Positions 37,101-47,806 of a stretch of DNA of 64,000 bases are shown piece after piece. The stretch is taken from positions 1 through 64,000 of the forward strand of contig SDWI01000564.1 in NCBI GenBank assembly GCA_009193005.1, written 5' to 3'. The position numbers and the translations under genes are program-made. Position 1 is the first letter of the stretch; every line of letters starts with the position of its first letter. Source of the stretch: Lamellibrachia luymesi. Its lineage: Eukaryota > Annelida > Polychaeta > Sabellida > Siboglinidae. A model generated the notes under the pieces. That model worked only from the letters and a program-made list of their open reading frames with translations. It was not told the DNA's origin and did no database searches.

Positions 37101-39532
37101 GTTAATATAGGGCCATCTTTAGCCAAAACCATACCTAAATGTAATACAAGCTTTGTGTCCTATCTAGGTGACAGGATGGAAGAATTGTTATTCTTAAATC
37201 CAGTTTCGGAGGAAGAAATCTTAGCTATTGTCTGTAAATGCAAGAGTAAAAAGTCAAAAGGTTATGATGGCATAGACATGTGCTTAGTGAAAAAAATTGT
37301 TCCACACATATTAGCTCCATTGAGACATATATGTAACTTGTCATTAGAACAAGGTGTGTTTCCTGATGATATGAAAATTGCTAAAGTCATTCCTCTATTC
37401 AAAGCAGGGGATGACCAAAACTCCACAAACTATAGACCTATATCCTTGTTACCTCAGTTTTCAAAGATCCCAGAAAACATATTCAACAACAGAATAATGG
37501 ATTTCCAAAATAAAAAGCAGATATTATACTTACGTCAGTATGGTTTTTGAAAAAATATATCCACATCAATTGCAATTATGGAATTAGTAGAGGAGATTAC
37601 AAATGCTATGGATAGAGGAAAGTTTACAATTGGTGTTTTTATTGATTTAAAGAAAGCCTTCGATACGGTGGATCACGGAATTCTTGTTGATAAACTAGAA
37701 CATTATGGCATTAGGGGTGTAGCGAAAAAGTGGTTAAGTAGTTACCTGGATAACAGGAAACAATGTGTATGTTTTAATGGTATAAATTCAGATTTTTGCA
37801 CTATAACTTGTGGTGTACCGCAGGGATAAATTCTAGGGCCAACTCTTTTTATCTTATATATTAATTACCTATGTAAAGCATCTTCACACCTTAAGTCAAT
37901 ACTTTTCACTGATGACACTAGTTTTTATATTGAAGGAAGTGACCTGTCTGAGATGTGTAGAGAGGTATCAATAGAGTTAAATAATGTTGATATTGACAAA
38001 GTACATTGTTCTAAGTTTCTTGGTGTGTATATTGATTGTAAACTCAAATGGTTTGAGCATGTGAATAGCGTACATACTAAAATTGTGAAGAATCTGTCGG
38101 TAATGCGTAGAGTTAAATGGCTACTGAATGAGTCTGCAATGTATACTTTATATTGTTCACTCATACTTCCTTACATCACATACTGTTGTGAAATACGGGG
38201 AAACACATACAAGAATAGGATACAACCTTTGTACACTTTACAAAAACATGCAATGAGAATGTGTGGTCAGTTGGAATATAGAGCTCATTCTAAACCAGGT
38301 TTCGTGAAATCTAATGCCCTTACTATTTTTGACGTGATTAACATTAAATCCATGGTTATAATGTACAAAATTTACAACAATTTAATGCCAGTGAACATTC
38401 TTTCTCATTTTGAAATGGTTAATACATGTCATGATTATAATACACGCCAAGAAAATAACTTCAAAAACAAATACTGCAGGACAATATTAAAATCTATGTG
38501 TATAAGCGTAAAGGGTCCAAAGATGTGGAATTCCTTAAATAAGGATCTTAAAAATAGCAGTAATATACATGCTTTTAAAATAAGCTACAAACATTATTTG
38601 GTCAATAAATATAATACTTATTCACATCCTAGTTTGTAACTATTTCAGATACAAATTGTCTATCAACTTTGTTTGTTCTCGGCAAACAGTATGCTAGTAT
38701 GAAATACCAAATTTAGTAGTATTAGTTAATGTGTGTATTTATGTTTTTGTGGTCTTCACATGTTTAATTAATTTATGTATTTTTTATATAGTGGGAAATG
38801 CTTATTATAAGTATTGTACTTCCTGCATTTCCCTTCAACATTTCTTTAAATCTGCCTATGTATTTACAGATATTGATACGTATAGCAGCAAGATGGTGCT
38901 GACATGTCACTGTTGTATATAATGTTGTATTGTACTGCTTCATGTTGAAAAAATTCCAATTCCAATTCCAAAACACCTCCATATATGTATAAGGCCTTCG
39001 TATATATAATATCAGGTTCATGAACGGTTATGTCAAATTATGACAAAGATGAACAAAAAAGATGAAGTTACAACTAATTTATAATTAATGACAATATTAA
39101 TTTAATGTCAACAAAATATACCACGCCAAGCACACCTCCCTGGGCCTGGTTTTACGGACCTAATGTAAACGGCTATCCTGTTTTCACTGATAATGTTTCG
39201 TCGAGTGGTTGTCAATTTGAGCTAAGCCTAAGGCAAACGGATCGAGGATGAATTCCCTACCCCCAAATACATACAGCCACCTGGGCCATCGCCACTTGCA
39301 CTGCCCGCCAGATATGATGATGATCAAATCAAATCTGTCACCACCGTGATCACGAAACAAGAAGCCACCATTCCTTAAATAGGTTTGGACATGGTTGTTA
39401 CTATATATGTGGTGACTGTGCGTAAGCACACCGATTTAAAGTTGAATCGTAAATACGTATTATTAGATAAGTATTTATAAAAGTAACATTTTATTAAACC
39501 TGTACTGTTCACGTACCTAATCGGTCCACCAT
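26088..39532 (-). CDS. PLEKHF2: Phafin: PH and FYVE domain endosomal protein, nine exons
   Basis: Phafins bind phosphoinositides on endosomes and lysosomes and act in endosome fusion, receptor trafficking and lysosome-linked autophagy or apoptosis. Coding exons (minus strand, high to low) are 39532-39517, 31556-31492, 31008-30871, 30525-30462, 29767-29642, 29149-29040, 27249-27099, 26709-26612 and 26123-26088. They join in frame to 267 residues against 249 in human PLEKHF2. Exon 1 codes only MVDRL plus one base and lies 8 kb upstream. The PH domain (about residues 33-130) shows VLVGEGVLTKMCRKKPKPRQ and FFLFNDILVYGNIV. The FYVE finger (about 150-212) has WVPD, NRKHHCRKCG and RVCLNCY with its zinc cysteines. 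The tail is acidic and serine-rich, then PTFYGGSATKN. The last exon is the least certain. Reading through the exon-8 donor would instead end VSS. The PLEKHF1/2 split cannot be decided. Intron 1 hosts a hAT element and a LINE. Confidence 0.93.
27745..28190 (+). mobile_element. LINE fragment, family 2, first of a tandem pair
   Basis: A short 3' piece starting at KRATKMIPELRDLSYES and ending with the family tail and an A-run (GTTAAAAAAAA) at 28182-28190. It lies in PLEKHF intron 6 in the opposite orientation to the gene and is followed at once by a second copy. Confidence 0.88.
28191..28805 (+). mobile_element. LINE fragment, family 2, second of a tandem pair
   Basis: It begins within the DLGVTF block with a small deletion and continues in frame from 28279 through VPLYKAILRPHLEYCIQAW to the C-terminus (ending RAGYT), then a truncated tail. 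It joins head to tail with the preceding fragment without spacer, suggesting insertion at the A-rich end of the earlier copy or unequal recombination. Confidence 0.88.
30005..30166. repeat. Fold-back repeat in PLEKHF intron 4
   Basis: A nested inverted repeat. The inner arms 30045-30059 and 30068-30082 (TAATGCAGTCTTTCC type) pair with one mismatch around an 8-bp loop. A further GGCTGCATTAAGAGGG copy follows. Outer arms ACTTTTATCC/GGATAAAAGT and CTTACATC/GATGTAAG enclose the whole. It could fold into a long hairpin RNA or be a fold-back MITE. Confidence 0.7.
31087..31123. repeat. (AT)n microsatellite
   Basis: About 18 uninterrupted AT dinucleotides directly upstream (in gene orientation) of PLEKHF exon 3. 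Confidence 0.97.
32070..32116. repeat. Perfect 47-bp palindrome
   Basis: The 23-bp arms (AACATTACAGCATTAACTGC plus CGC, and their exact complement) flank a single central A at 32093. Such perfection is unusual in intronic DNA. It lies in PLEKHF intron 1. The rest of 31560-34370 is AT-rich, without supported genes. Confidence 0.95.
34377..35119 (+). mobile_element. hAT-type non-autonomous element, copy A
   Basis: The element begins TAGGCAGAAT and ends TTTGCCTAC. It is flanked by a perfect 8-bp target duplication TCAGATAC (34369-34376 and 35120-35127). The ends are inverted (TAGGCA/TGCCTA), followed on both sides by a CGCCC block. The 8-bp duplication is diagnostic of hAT superfamily insertion. 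There is no transposase ORF. It is closely related to copy B at 40392-41154 in the same orientation. It lies in PLEKHF intron 1. Confidence 0.88.
35135..38970 (+). mobile_element. Near-complete LINE with ORF1 tail and PHD-endonuclease-RT ORF2 (family 3)
   Basis: The element starts inside ORF1 (35148-35408; KKNLRNVTGPKMFVTNDLTK resembles an L1-like ORF1p C-terminal domain). ORF2 starts at 35460 with a PHD-type C4HC3 finger (CSICNRNI, CEHCNHWIHRQC, WFCETC) and runs in the same frame into an apurinic-type endonuclease (FSIIHFNTRSM, AIIETWM, then after a frameshift near 36060 CGDFNVDLL, TLIDNIFT, SDHLPVF). The RT follows with NYRPISLLPQ, GVFIDLKKAFDTVDH, CGVPQG and FTDD. It is dead. Stops interrupt it after QYGF (37548) and after PQG (37827), there is a frameshift near 37030, and about 40 residues between SDLSEMCREV and KFLGVYID are missing. 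The 3' tail is TTCCAATTCCAATTCCA at 38954-38970. It is inserted 15 bp beyond hAT copy A in PLEKHF intron 1. Confidence 0.9.
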
Positions 39533-39794
39533 TTTTGTTCCGGGTTCAATCACGTGACAAAGTTGACGCCACCCGCTTCCGTGTAAGAAAATCTCATTAA
39601 AACTATAAAAATCGTGTAACCTTATCCGGATTATCCACGATACTTGGCATGTGCTGGATATCGGTTAATGTTAACTCATAGGATCAAGAATATATCACAT
39701 CCGGCAGAGTCACATGACTGACTGCGCCATCTTGACATTGGTCTTGAAAAGAAATTTGTCGGGATTTGTGAAGGCTGAAGCTGATATCGTCAAG
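39533..39794. promoter_or_regulatory. Bidirectional promoter between PLEKHF and RNASEK
   Basis: Only 262 bp separate the start codons of the two divergent genes. The interval contains a palindromic E-box TCACGTGA (39550-39557) and GTCACATGAC (39709-39718), both matching TFEB/MITF-type (CLEAR) sites. It also has a YY1-like AAGATGGCGC on the minus strand (39733-39724) in the RNASEK leader. No TATA box at a convincing distance was seen. Shared control is inferred. Confidence 0.65.
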
Positions 39795-42188
39795 ATGAAT
39801 AAGCTGTGTTGTGGACCTATGTGTTCGGCGTGCTGCATGGTTATCAGCATATGGGGAGTGGTCATGTTGGTACGTTTCCATATGCTTAATATCAACAAGA
39901 GTGTCAGATAATGATGTTTTCCTGCCGATTGTTGACACCAGCGGTGCCCGGTACTGACAGTCACAAGTTCAACTAACTGTCCAAATGCTCGTCAATGACA
40001 ATGTGACATTACATGACGGGTGAATCGTCAGAAGCATCGTCTTATCTTCGCACAAGTTTGTTGTCTCGTACTATAGTAGTCATATTAAATGAAAGTAGAA
40101 CAGTATGTATGTGGATGAATATTAATACGGTTATAACATTTGATACAGGCTGTCAATCAGACAATCTCAATACGGCGAATACGTCAGTGTCACTTTAGAC
40201 TAGCCAGATTCTGGATTCGCTCTGGCTATTCGTCTTGTGCTGTCAGCAGTGACAGCACTGCCACTATGTCTGTAATAACGTTTAACACGGCGAATGCAGT
40301 GGCTGTCATGTAAAATGGAAGTATCATACCCGGCTTAATTAATATTGCATTATTGGGTATTGTTGTTGTGTTTTAGGCACATCTGAAGACCTAGGCAAAA
40401 TTGTCCGCCCCACTCTTCGTCTCTGGGGCAAAAGTCCACACCGGGTTTTACTAACTCGCCGATTTGGGCTTTCCCTAGCCAAATGGCTACGGAACTAATA
40501 ACTTAAGTTTTAACACCAATACGCACTAACCGTTTCACATGTGTATTCTGTAACATACAACCGACAATTGGGCGTCAAGAAACTGAAGAAATGTGCTCCA
40601 AATAATTACTTATGAGTATTTTATTTATCGGTGACATAGAAAACATTTCACAATTAGCCGCCATACTGTGCACGTGATGTTGCCTTTGGGTCACATGATC
40701 AAACGCGATTTCGTGTAGAATGAGGCCAGAATGGGCCAGCAGCACAGACATAAATAAAACACCCGTTAGTAAGTTAGTAGTTTATAGGGGCATTATTAAT
40801 GATGTAACTCTATGGCCAGCAGACGGCAATTCTTAGCATGACCTTATATAGATCTACGGAAATCCTGTTTGGTATTCTCGCTCACAACAACATCCGGTTA
40901 TATACAAACTTTCACAAGCACATGCGTTCTGACAAAAAGGTAATAATTTCACACTTTTACATGGTTATTGTCAGGTAACTTTAGTGATATACATATAAGA
41001 ATGCATACAGACACAAAAACATGTTTATGGCTCTGTTTATGGCGTTTTTGTAAGGTTTCACGAAAATACTTAAGCTTTTGATGAACGAGATCTTCGCCCC
41101 TACTACAGCAACAGCCAGATAGAAAAAAATTGTAGGGCGATTGACTTTGCCTACTGAAGACCCAACTTTTTGCTAGAGCATTTTGTATGGCGCCATTTAC
41201 AACAACTGTTGTTGACAATGTTACATAGCCGAACATCGGATCAATCTGAGCAACGATCTGAGCAGTAACAACACTAACAGCAAAAATCCTGTTTTCCCTC
41301 AATAAGTCACTTTGCACTGATCACTAGTCAGTCATGTTTCCTTGCATTGATCCCTAATCCTAATCAGTTCTTTGAGCACTATACTTATTTGCTCATCCGT
41401 AATCAGTCACAGCTATAACAAGCAGGGCTGGGTCCAATTAAACAATTAGTTACGATTACTTTTTGCTTTTCAAGTAAATAAATACAACAAATTTCAAATC
41501 AATTACGCTATTTCAGTTACAAATAATCACTGACCATGCGTTATATATGGATCACCCTACAGAAAGTTACATACAAAAAGGGACATACCAAAACGGCACA
41601 TGTATTTTGAAAAATGGCACAGTTGAATTAATGAGGAAATGGCACGTTTGAGCATGATATATTTAAGATTAATCTCAATTTTATTTGTTCACTTGTAATC
41701 AGTTGTGAAGTTTATTTGATCTTTTTTGTTAATTAGAGGACATGATTTCACCATGAACAACAAGACTTGGTGTTTTAATTCAGTTAGATATTTCATTAGT
41801 TTTATGTGGACAAAACCGTGACTTTTGTTCCGCTTTAACAGTGTCAGGTGTTTTGTTTAAGTTTTCTTTGCTAGTCTGTATTTGCATGAACATATTGTTT
41901 TTTCAAACATAACCTAGAAACAAAATGTATATTTAGCACAGCTGCATGATTCTGTTTCAGGCATTGATGGGCCTCTTTCTGAATTTCCATGCACTGACGT
42001 TCTCTGAAGACCTGGACTTCAACGAAACCCTGTTGGAAGATGAACATCTGAGGGGTGACCATATAGACGAGGTGTATAAGGGAGCATCCATGAACTGTTT
42101 CTATGCCGCAGGCGCCTACGTCGTCACCTTTGTCTTATCCGCTATCATGTGGCGCATAAACATGAGATCTGACTACACGACTGCATAG
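39795..42188 (+). CDS. RNASEK: Ribonuclease kappa, two coding exons
   Basis: RNASEK is a small two-pass membrane protein of endosomes that associates with the V-ATPase and is needed for endocytosis and acid-dependent uptake. The insect protein was first described as an endoribonuclease. Exons 39795-39869 and 41961-42188 join in phase 0 to exactly 100 residues (human 98). The start MNKLCCGPMCSACC corresponds to the conserved LCCGPKLAAC box. Membrane segments are about residues 12-33 (VISIWGVVMLALMGLFLN) and 73-92 (CFYAAGAYVVTFVLSAIMW). The lumenal loop between them has SEDLDFNETLLED with a potential NET glycosylation site. An in-frame ATG at 39714 could add 27 residues, but the conserved start is preferred. 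Intron 1 contains hAT copy B. The 3' UTR runs to an AATAAA at 43013. The upstream region is shared with PLEKHF. Confidence 0.96.
40392..41154 (+). mobile_element. hAT-type non-autonomous element, copy B
   Basis: It begins TAGGCAAAATTG and ends CTTTGCCTAC, flanked by a perfect 8-bp duplication TGAAGACC (40384-40391 and 41155-41162). It aligns with copy A along nearly its whole length, with small indels. It lies in RNASEK intron 1 and has no coding capacity. Confidence 0.88.
41424..41535 (+). mobile_element. Possible hAT terminus fragment
   Basis: The sequence CAGGGCTGGGTCCAATTA followed by AT-rich repeats resembles a hAT end and is similar in form to the reverse complement of 4265-4230. No other end or target duplication could be identified. 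Confidence 0.35.
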
Positions 42189-43012
42189 ACACATTCTCGG
42201 GCTGCACAGTGCATATACAGGGCTCCACTCGTGTGGTATTTGTTCGAAACTACAATGATTTGGAGGAAGAGGAAATGAAACTTGCTTTTGGGAAGAATTT
42301 GGACACAATTTGTAAATTTGGCAACAAACGTGTGACGAGTTGTCACATTTTTAATATTTCTAGAAATTAGATTGAGAAACATTGAACTTCTACAAATGAC
42401 AAATTTGAACAGGGCATCGGAAATGCAAGAGTACATTTTTGTGTGGTTTTCAAAATGATATTCTCTGCAACGGTGCATGCCTTCATGTCTCAAGAACTGT
42501 TGCCCAGTTTCTATAACACACAAAATGTCGAACTGCATGAAATTATAGTGAATCAATTGCTACAGCATTCACTAGGTTCAATAGATTATTAAACGTTTAA
42601 TGGCTAACTTACTAACATTCCAGCAACTAGAAACATCTGATGTGGGCAGATTGTACATAGATGTAACAGTACAAATTGTTTTAGTAGTCGTCAGGTTGTA
42701 AAATATTGTCATGTGTATACACTGTTTTTGACGTTGCTTGGACTAATCAATACAGATGTGTTCATTAGTGTTGTCTAAATCATACATTGTACTAGTAAAC
42801 TTGTGTTATAGATGTTTTTGTTTTGCACAATTCAAACAGTGATCTGCATTTAGGTGAATATGGTATTTTATCTCTGACTATTCGTTGTACAGATACAATT
42901 TTTGGCAGCCAAATGTACAATTCTGTAAAGCAGTGTTTCAGAAATAATATGATGTTCATAATATGTGTAATGTATCATGATTTTAACATTGAATTGATAA
43001 CTTAGTGTACCA

Positions 43013-43018
43013 AATAAA
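43013..43018 (+). terminator. RNASEK poly(A) signal
   Basis: A canonical AATAAA lies 825 bp after the RNASEK stop codon. Positions 43020-43700, between this signal and the RPS10 3' end, hold no recognisable gene. Confidence 0.7.
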
Positions 43019-43715
43019 ATACTAATATTATAACATGCATCTTACGTCATTGCAATCTGTACTAAGCCACCAACATCCTCAAAACAAAACATGGTGTGAT
43101 GTTCATGCATGTTGGTGCAACTTTATCAGTTATTCCTGTTACAGCTATGTATACTGGGTCCATGTTCAGCTTAACATGCATTAGTGTACTATAATCCAGC
43201 TTGTGTGTGTTTTGTTACTGACGCTTTCCACCCCAGGAGCCAAACTTTCATGGGCTCCATAACCCTTCTTTTAAAAATTAACCCCATTGTTAACCTTTCT
43301 ATGAACAAACGAATTACCCTTTGTAATTATTACATGCTCCAATTCTCCACAATGCAATGTGAACAATTACCTACAACCGTTCACACTGTCACATCTTGTC
43401 TGATTGTCCCAAGTTGCATTACACAAGGTCAAGGTGAGGGTTGGGTTCCAAGAAGCCATCAAAATATTGACTGGCAGTACTAAGGAAGGCTATTTCTGTG
43501 ATAACATCTTGAAATGTTACGCTGCCAAGTTATCCTGTCAGGAGGATGGGCATTTTGTCAAGTATTGATAACAAATACCACATAATGTTCAAAAGCACAA
43601 TTTAAATTTACATGCCAGCCAAGACCGGGAAAGATGTGCCACTGGATTGGATATGGGCTTACAATGTAATGTGAACACAGCAAGATAAACAATGTGAAAT
43701 GAGGGTCTGAGTGCG

Positions 43716-43721
43716 TTTATT
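43716..43721 (-). terminator. RPS10 poly(A) signal
   Basis: A minus-strand AATAAA lies 70 bp after the RPS10 stop codon, giving the short 3' UTR typical of ribosomal protein genes. Confidence 0.75.
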
Positions 43722-43790
43722 TATGTACAGTCAACCAGGCAAAGAGCAACTGTGATCTTGCAGAATGCGGCTGTCTCCAGCACACCCAAC

Positions 43791-46700
43791 TTATGGTGGG
43801 GGAGCTCCGCGCCCACCACCGCCACGGCCGAAACCACCACGCTGAAACACAGGACATCATATTATTACTGGGCCGAAATAAAACAGTAAAACATGGTTAC
43901 TTCAAAGTTGGAGGGACTGGTTGGTAATAATATAATAATGTTGTCTTATATAGCGCCAATATCCACCTAGACAATTATCTGAGCAAATTTTTGACAGCAA
44001 CTAATGCAGTGCATGGGTTTTTGTATAAACCAAGACCGTTGGTTCTGTAAAGTTTTATGTACTATGTACATGGTATGAATGATACACAGGTGTTTTGACA
44101 CAGATTAATAACTGATGAAGCCCTATGGTACTATAGCAATGAAAATAGATCCACACCCCAGTGAAGCCCGACTGTACCACAAACACAATATTCTCATAAC
44201 CATATTTCGTCCACGAGGGATGGGTTACAAGCAGGGGTTAGACCTCACATCAACAACACTTTCCACAATAAGTATTATCTGAATGTGATTCTGGAATAAA
44301 TCCATACGTATATGATGTCACAAATTGCATTAATTACTAAATGTTAATTCTTCTTATCAACAGAGTGCCCACGTAACAATTTACTTCGGCTTCCACTACT
44401 TGGCTGCCCAGTGTGAAACTGAATATGTTCTGACTTGTTGAAATGATTTATACAGAAAAACATGTACTCACAAACTGGAAGCTTTGTGTCGATCCAGCAC
44501 CTGCATCAGCCTTCTTGTCGCCCTCACCTGCAATAATGAGAACGAAGTTCAATATTTCCCTCCTCTTCATTCATTCAGTGGGCACGATTCATAAGCTATT
44601 GTGTATTAGTTTCACACATACAATTCAGGGTTCATATATAACTTAAAAACTCCCTACCCAAAACAAATTTTGCCTGAAAAAAAATTACAAATTAAACTTT
44701 TTATCTCAAATGTTTTAAAATATAAAATGGCTTTTTGTAGATCTGCAGGAAACCAGCAAAACGTAGAATGTCAGACGTAACATGACTGAAGTCAATGGCA
44801 CAACCTTCGCTGGAACATACTGAAAGCAGGTCATGCAAAACTGTCCCCACCACTTGTAGTGAGGCAGTGACGTGAAAGCGCATTCACACCCATTTTGCAT
44901 TTGACAACATTCAAGTTCTCTACTTTTCTACTGATCTGTGTCAACTATGCAACTCATAAGTGATGGTCTCAAAAGTCTGCAAGGGTCATTGGATGTCCCA
45001 CTCAAATTATTTCCACCATCCAGTCAATGTGCGTTACCTGATTCAGTCATCAGGCAGTGTGTTATGAAATATTACTGCTGGGATTGATTTTATTTGCGAA
45101 ACATGGTCATAACCAAACAACCACCCATCAATATGCAAAAGTTTTGGGGATTTTGAGAACCTATACAGGACAAATTGATGCTGCATTACACGTACCTGGG
45201 CCACCACGCCTGTACTGGCTGCGATCCTCCCCTCCTGCTGGACGAGCGGCATCCGGGGCTAGAAAAACATCAACCAATGTTTTACACATACTTTCACAGC
45301 TGCTATAGGAAATACCAGGCACAATATAGCTTATTTTTTAATAACTATCACCCATAACTGAGTGTTTAAAAATAAATTATTTACATTTCACAGGGATGTT
45401 TATAAACTGTTTTTCTTACAACTTAGGTAGCTCAGAAGTTAGTATAATGTAAGGATCCATTAGCAGTAAACATATTGTCTTACCTTTTGATATGTTCTGT
45501 GCAAAGGGCATTTAGACAGTTTCGATTAAGTTTCTTAAAAGCTCACATATCCATGCATGGCAAGGTTGACATTTATGTTAGCGACAACGTGGTTTACATT
45601 TTGTGAATGTTGGTGCATTAACTTTTTTGACAGAAATGGTTTGTTCCAAGAAAATTCAAGTAAAGTTGGGCTGACCTTTTGGCCTGGGTCTGGCTGGCTC
45701 AGGGCGCTGGCTGGCTCTCTTCAGCGTTGACGGAACAATCTCTGGGGGCAGATGCAGGAAATCCCTCAAATACTGGATGCCAACATTCGTCAGGTACCAG
45801 TAGTAGTGACGCCATGCAAACTGCTCTGTCACATATCCGCGTGACTTCAGTGACTGAAGAGCAAGCAACTGTCACGATAACCTCTGCATGACCATGGTTT
45901 GGTTTGCAACAGTAAAACACCAATTTTGTGATAACCATAGAAATTATTAACTATCATTGAGAACAGATTTAACCTGATACACCCTGAACACCGAAATTTC
46001 GGTGTTGGGATGTAGTGTTCATATTGATCACCATGTGGCGCCACGTTCATTGGCTTTGGTTATGCTGTTGGTGCCCGGATGAAGACAACATGTGCGGACG
46101 TTTTGAGCCATTTCTCGAATCGATCCGTCAATTATTAGTATTTTTGTGAATTTTTTAAAGTGACCGATATCTCGTCAACGTTTTACGATTCATGGTTATG
46201 ATGACTATGAGCGGGCATTGCATCTGTTGGGTTTTACATCCGATAATTCGGATGTAAATGACATTAGTAGCGGACAAGACAACGACATCGATGTGTCAAT
46301 GATGTGTTGTTACTGTATTCATAGTCTTTTGACGTAACATTTGACTCACATTTGCAGAATTACTGCATTTATATTCCTTGAATTTTTCTTTTCTTTTCCA
46401 TAAGTTATTATACTACAATACATGGTGTGCTCTGATATATATGTCAGTAGATTACATGTACCTATGAAACATTCATTATTATGCATTTTGTGAACAGTTT
46501 TGTGTGCTTTATATGTATATATGCGATCAACCAAAATCATAGTACTTGCATGCTAATTGTAATATTTCACAGGTAAATGCAGATATTATTATAATTTCTC
46601 TTGCTGCTCATAGAGGACATGTAGGCCTACCTTGCAGTACCAAACTTGCCTCATTTTGTGCTTTATTGTGTCCATGAGTGACGAAATAAAACTAGATTTC

Positions 46701-47806
46701 GTATTTAATTTTTCACTTTGCGATTGTTTACATATGCTAATTATATGCTAATTAGCCACAGTTAATCATAACATTGATAGTGTTATTACCATTGGTAAGA
46801 TAAATATTCTGTGATTCAGAATATGTATATATTGTAAGGGTTTTGATGAAGACTACATGTTACAGTGCATTTCATAATCCCATGGGTTGAAACAAATCAA
46901 CTCCCCCAGAAATTCAGGGCTTATCAGGTTAAAAGAAAATTTTAATTGTGGTTCTAACTAGGCCTCTTTTTTTGTGTTTTATTTCTGCCATGCTGAATAC
47001 ACTGAAAATTTATATTTTGTGATGATTCTGATGTGTTTATCTAGATCAGTCATGTTACCCTAGTCATAAACTGCAGGCAAACAGACCACCAAAATATATC
47101 ATAGCCAAACTTGTTGACATGCAACAAGACAACAACAAACACTCGTGCTGCATGCTTTTCAATGAAAATGTTGGTGGCCGAATTGGCTCAAATGGGTAAC
47201 TTTTGTTTAGCCAGATCCGATGTCATGTGGTTTGTTGCCCAAATGGCCACCGGTAGCACTAGTTTAGATATGTCAAACTTCAGAGAGTCCAAGCCAAGAT
47301 AATAAAAAGCAATACATACAATACTTATTTATATGATGTCTTTAATCCAATAAGTCATTCTGCCAGGTATGATGTTAATTAGTTTTGATAACATATCCCT
47401 GTATACTTGTATTATAAATTCCGTGATGATTGGCATACCTTTTTAGCAATACATTAGTTTAATCATGCCAACAGCGAGTGCCAAAACAACATTACACTAA
47501 AAGCCATCCACTCATAATAAGGATTCATACAGACAACCAAAAGTTAAATGTAAGAGTTTTCAAGGTTTAAAAGTGTACCATTTACAAGGGTTTCGAAGGG
47601 TATTTATTTTACCACAAATACACTTTCGTCAGTCTTTTTCTGCATCAGTTGAAATTACTTACCTGCAGAGCCTTGATCACCTGCAAGTTCGGGATGTTGT
47701 CCAGTTCAGGATGCTTCGGTGCATGGAAGTCCTTCTTTGCAACCATTACACCCTCCTTGAAGAGGTTCTCGTAAATGGCCACACGATTCTTCTTGGGCAT
47801 CAACAT
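43791..47806 (-). CDS. RPS10: 40S ribosomal protein S10 (eS10), five coding exons
   Basis: RPS10 is a structural protein of the small ribosomal subunit head near the mRNA entry region. Its ubiquitination signals stalled ribosomes. Coding exons (minus strand) are 47806-47663, 45853-45676, 45258-45196, 44527-44472 and 43841-43791. They join in frame to 163 residues (human 165). The N-terminal S10/plectin domain is very conserved: MLMPKKNRVAIYENLFKEGV, APKHPEL, SLKSRGYVTEQFAWRHYYWY and LHLPPEIVPSTLKR. The tail is basic and then glycine-rich, RGGFGRGGGGRGAPPP, as in other eS10 proteins. The ATG is one base into its exon (acceptor CTTTAG, then G), so an untranslated first exon is expected upstream. 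A candidate is at 48977-48961. The first coding intron (45854-47662) carries a piggyBac derivative. Confidence 0.97.
45973..46928. mobile_element. piggyBac-type deletion derivative
   Basis: TTAA target sites (45969-45972 and 46929-46932) flank inverted ends CCTGATACACCCTGAA and, on the other strand, CCTGATAAGCCCTGAA (14 of 16 identical). Just inside the left end is the perfect palindrome AACACCGAAATTTCGGTGTT (45988-46007). Near 46205-46290 one frame reads DYERALHLLGFTSDNSDVND, which resembles the acidic N-terminus of a piggyBac transposase, but the catalytic part is absent. The element is 956 bp, inside the RPS10 intron between 45854 and 47662, and not autonomous. Confidence 0.85.

Noticed and set aside
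34377..41154. Long terminal repeats of one retrotransposon
   Set aside because: The two similar 750-bp blocks each have their own different 8-bp target duplication, and host exons lie between them.
45041..45060. C/D-box snoRNA in an RPS10 intron
   Set aside because: A TGATGA word exists on the minus strand, but no proper C box start, D box pair or terminal stem was seen.
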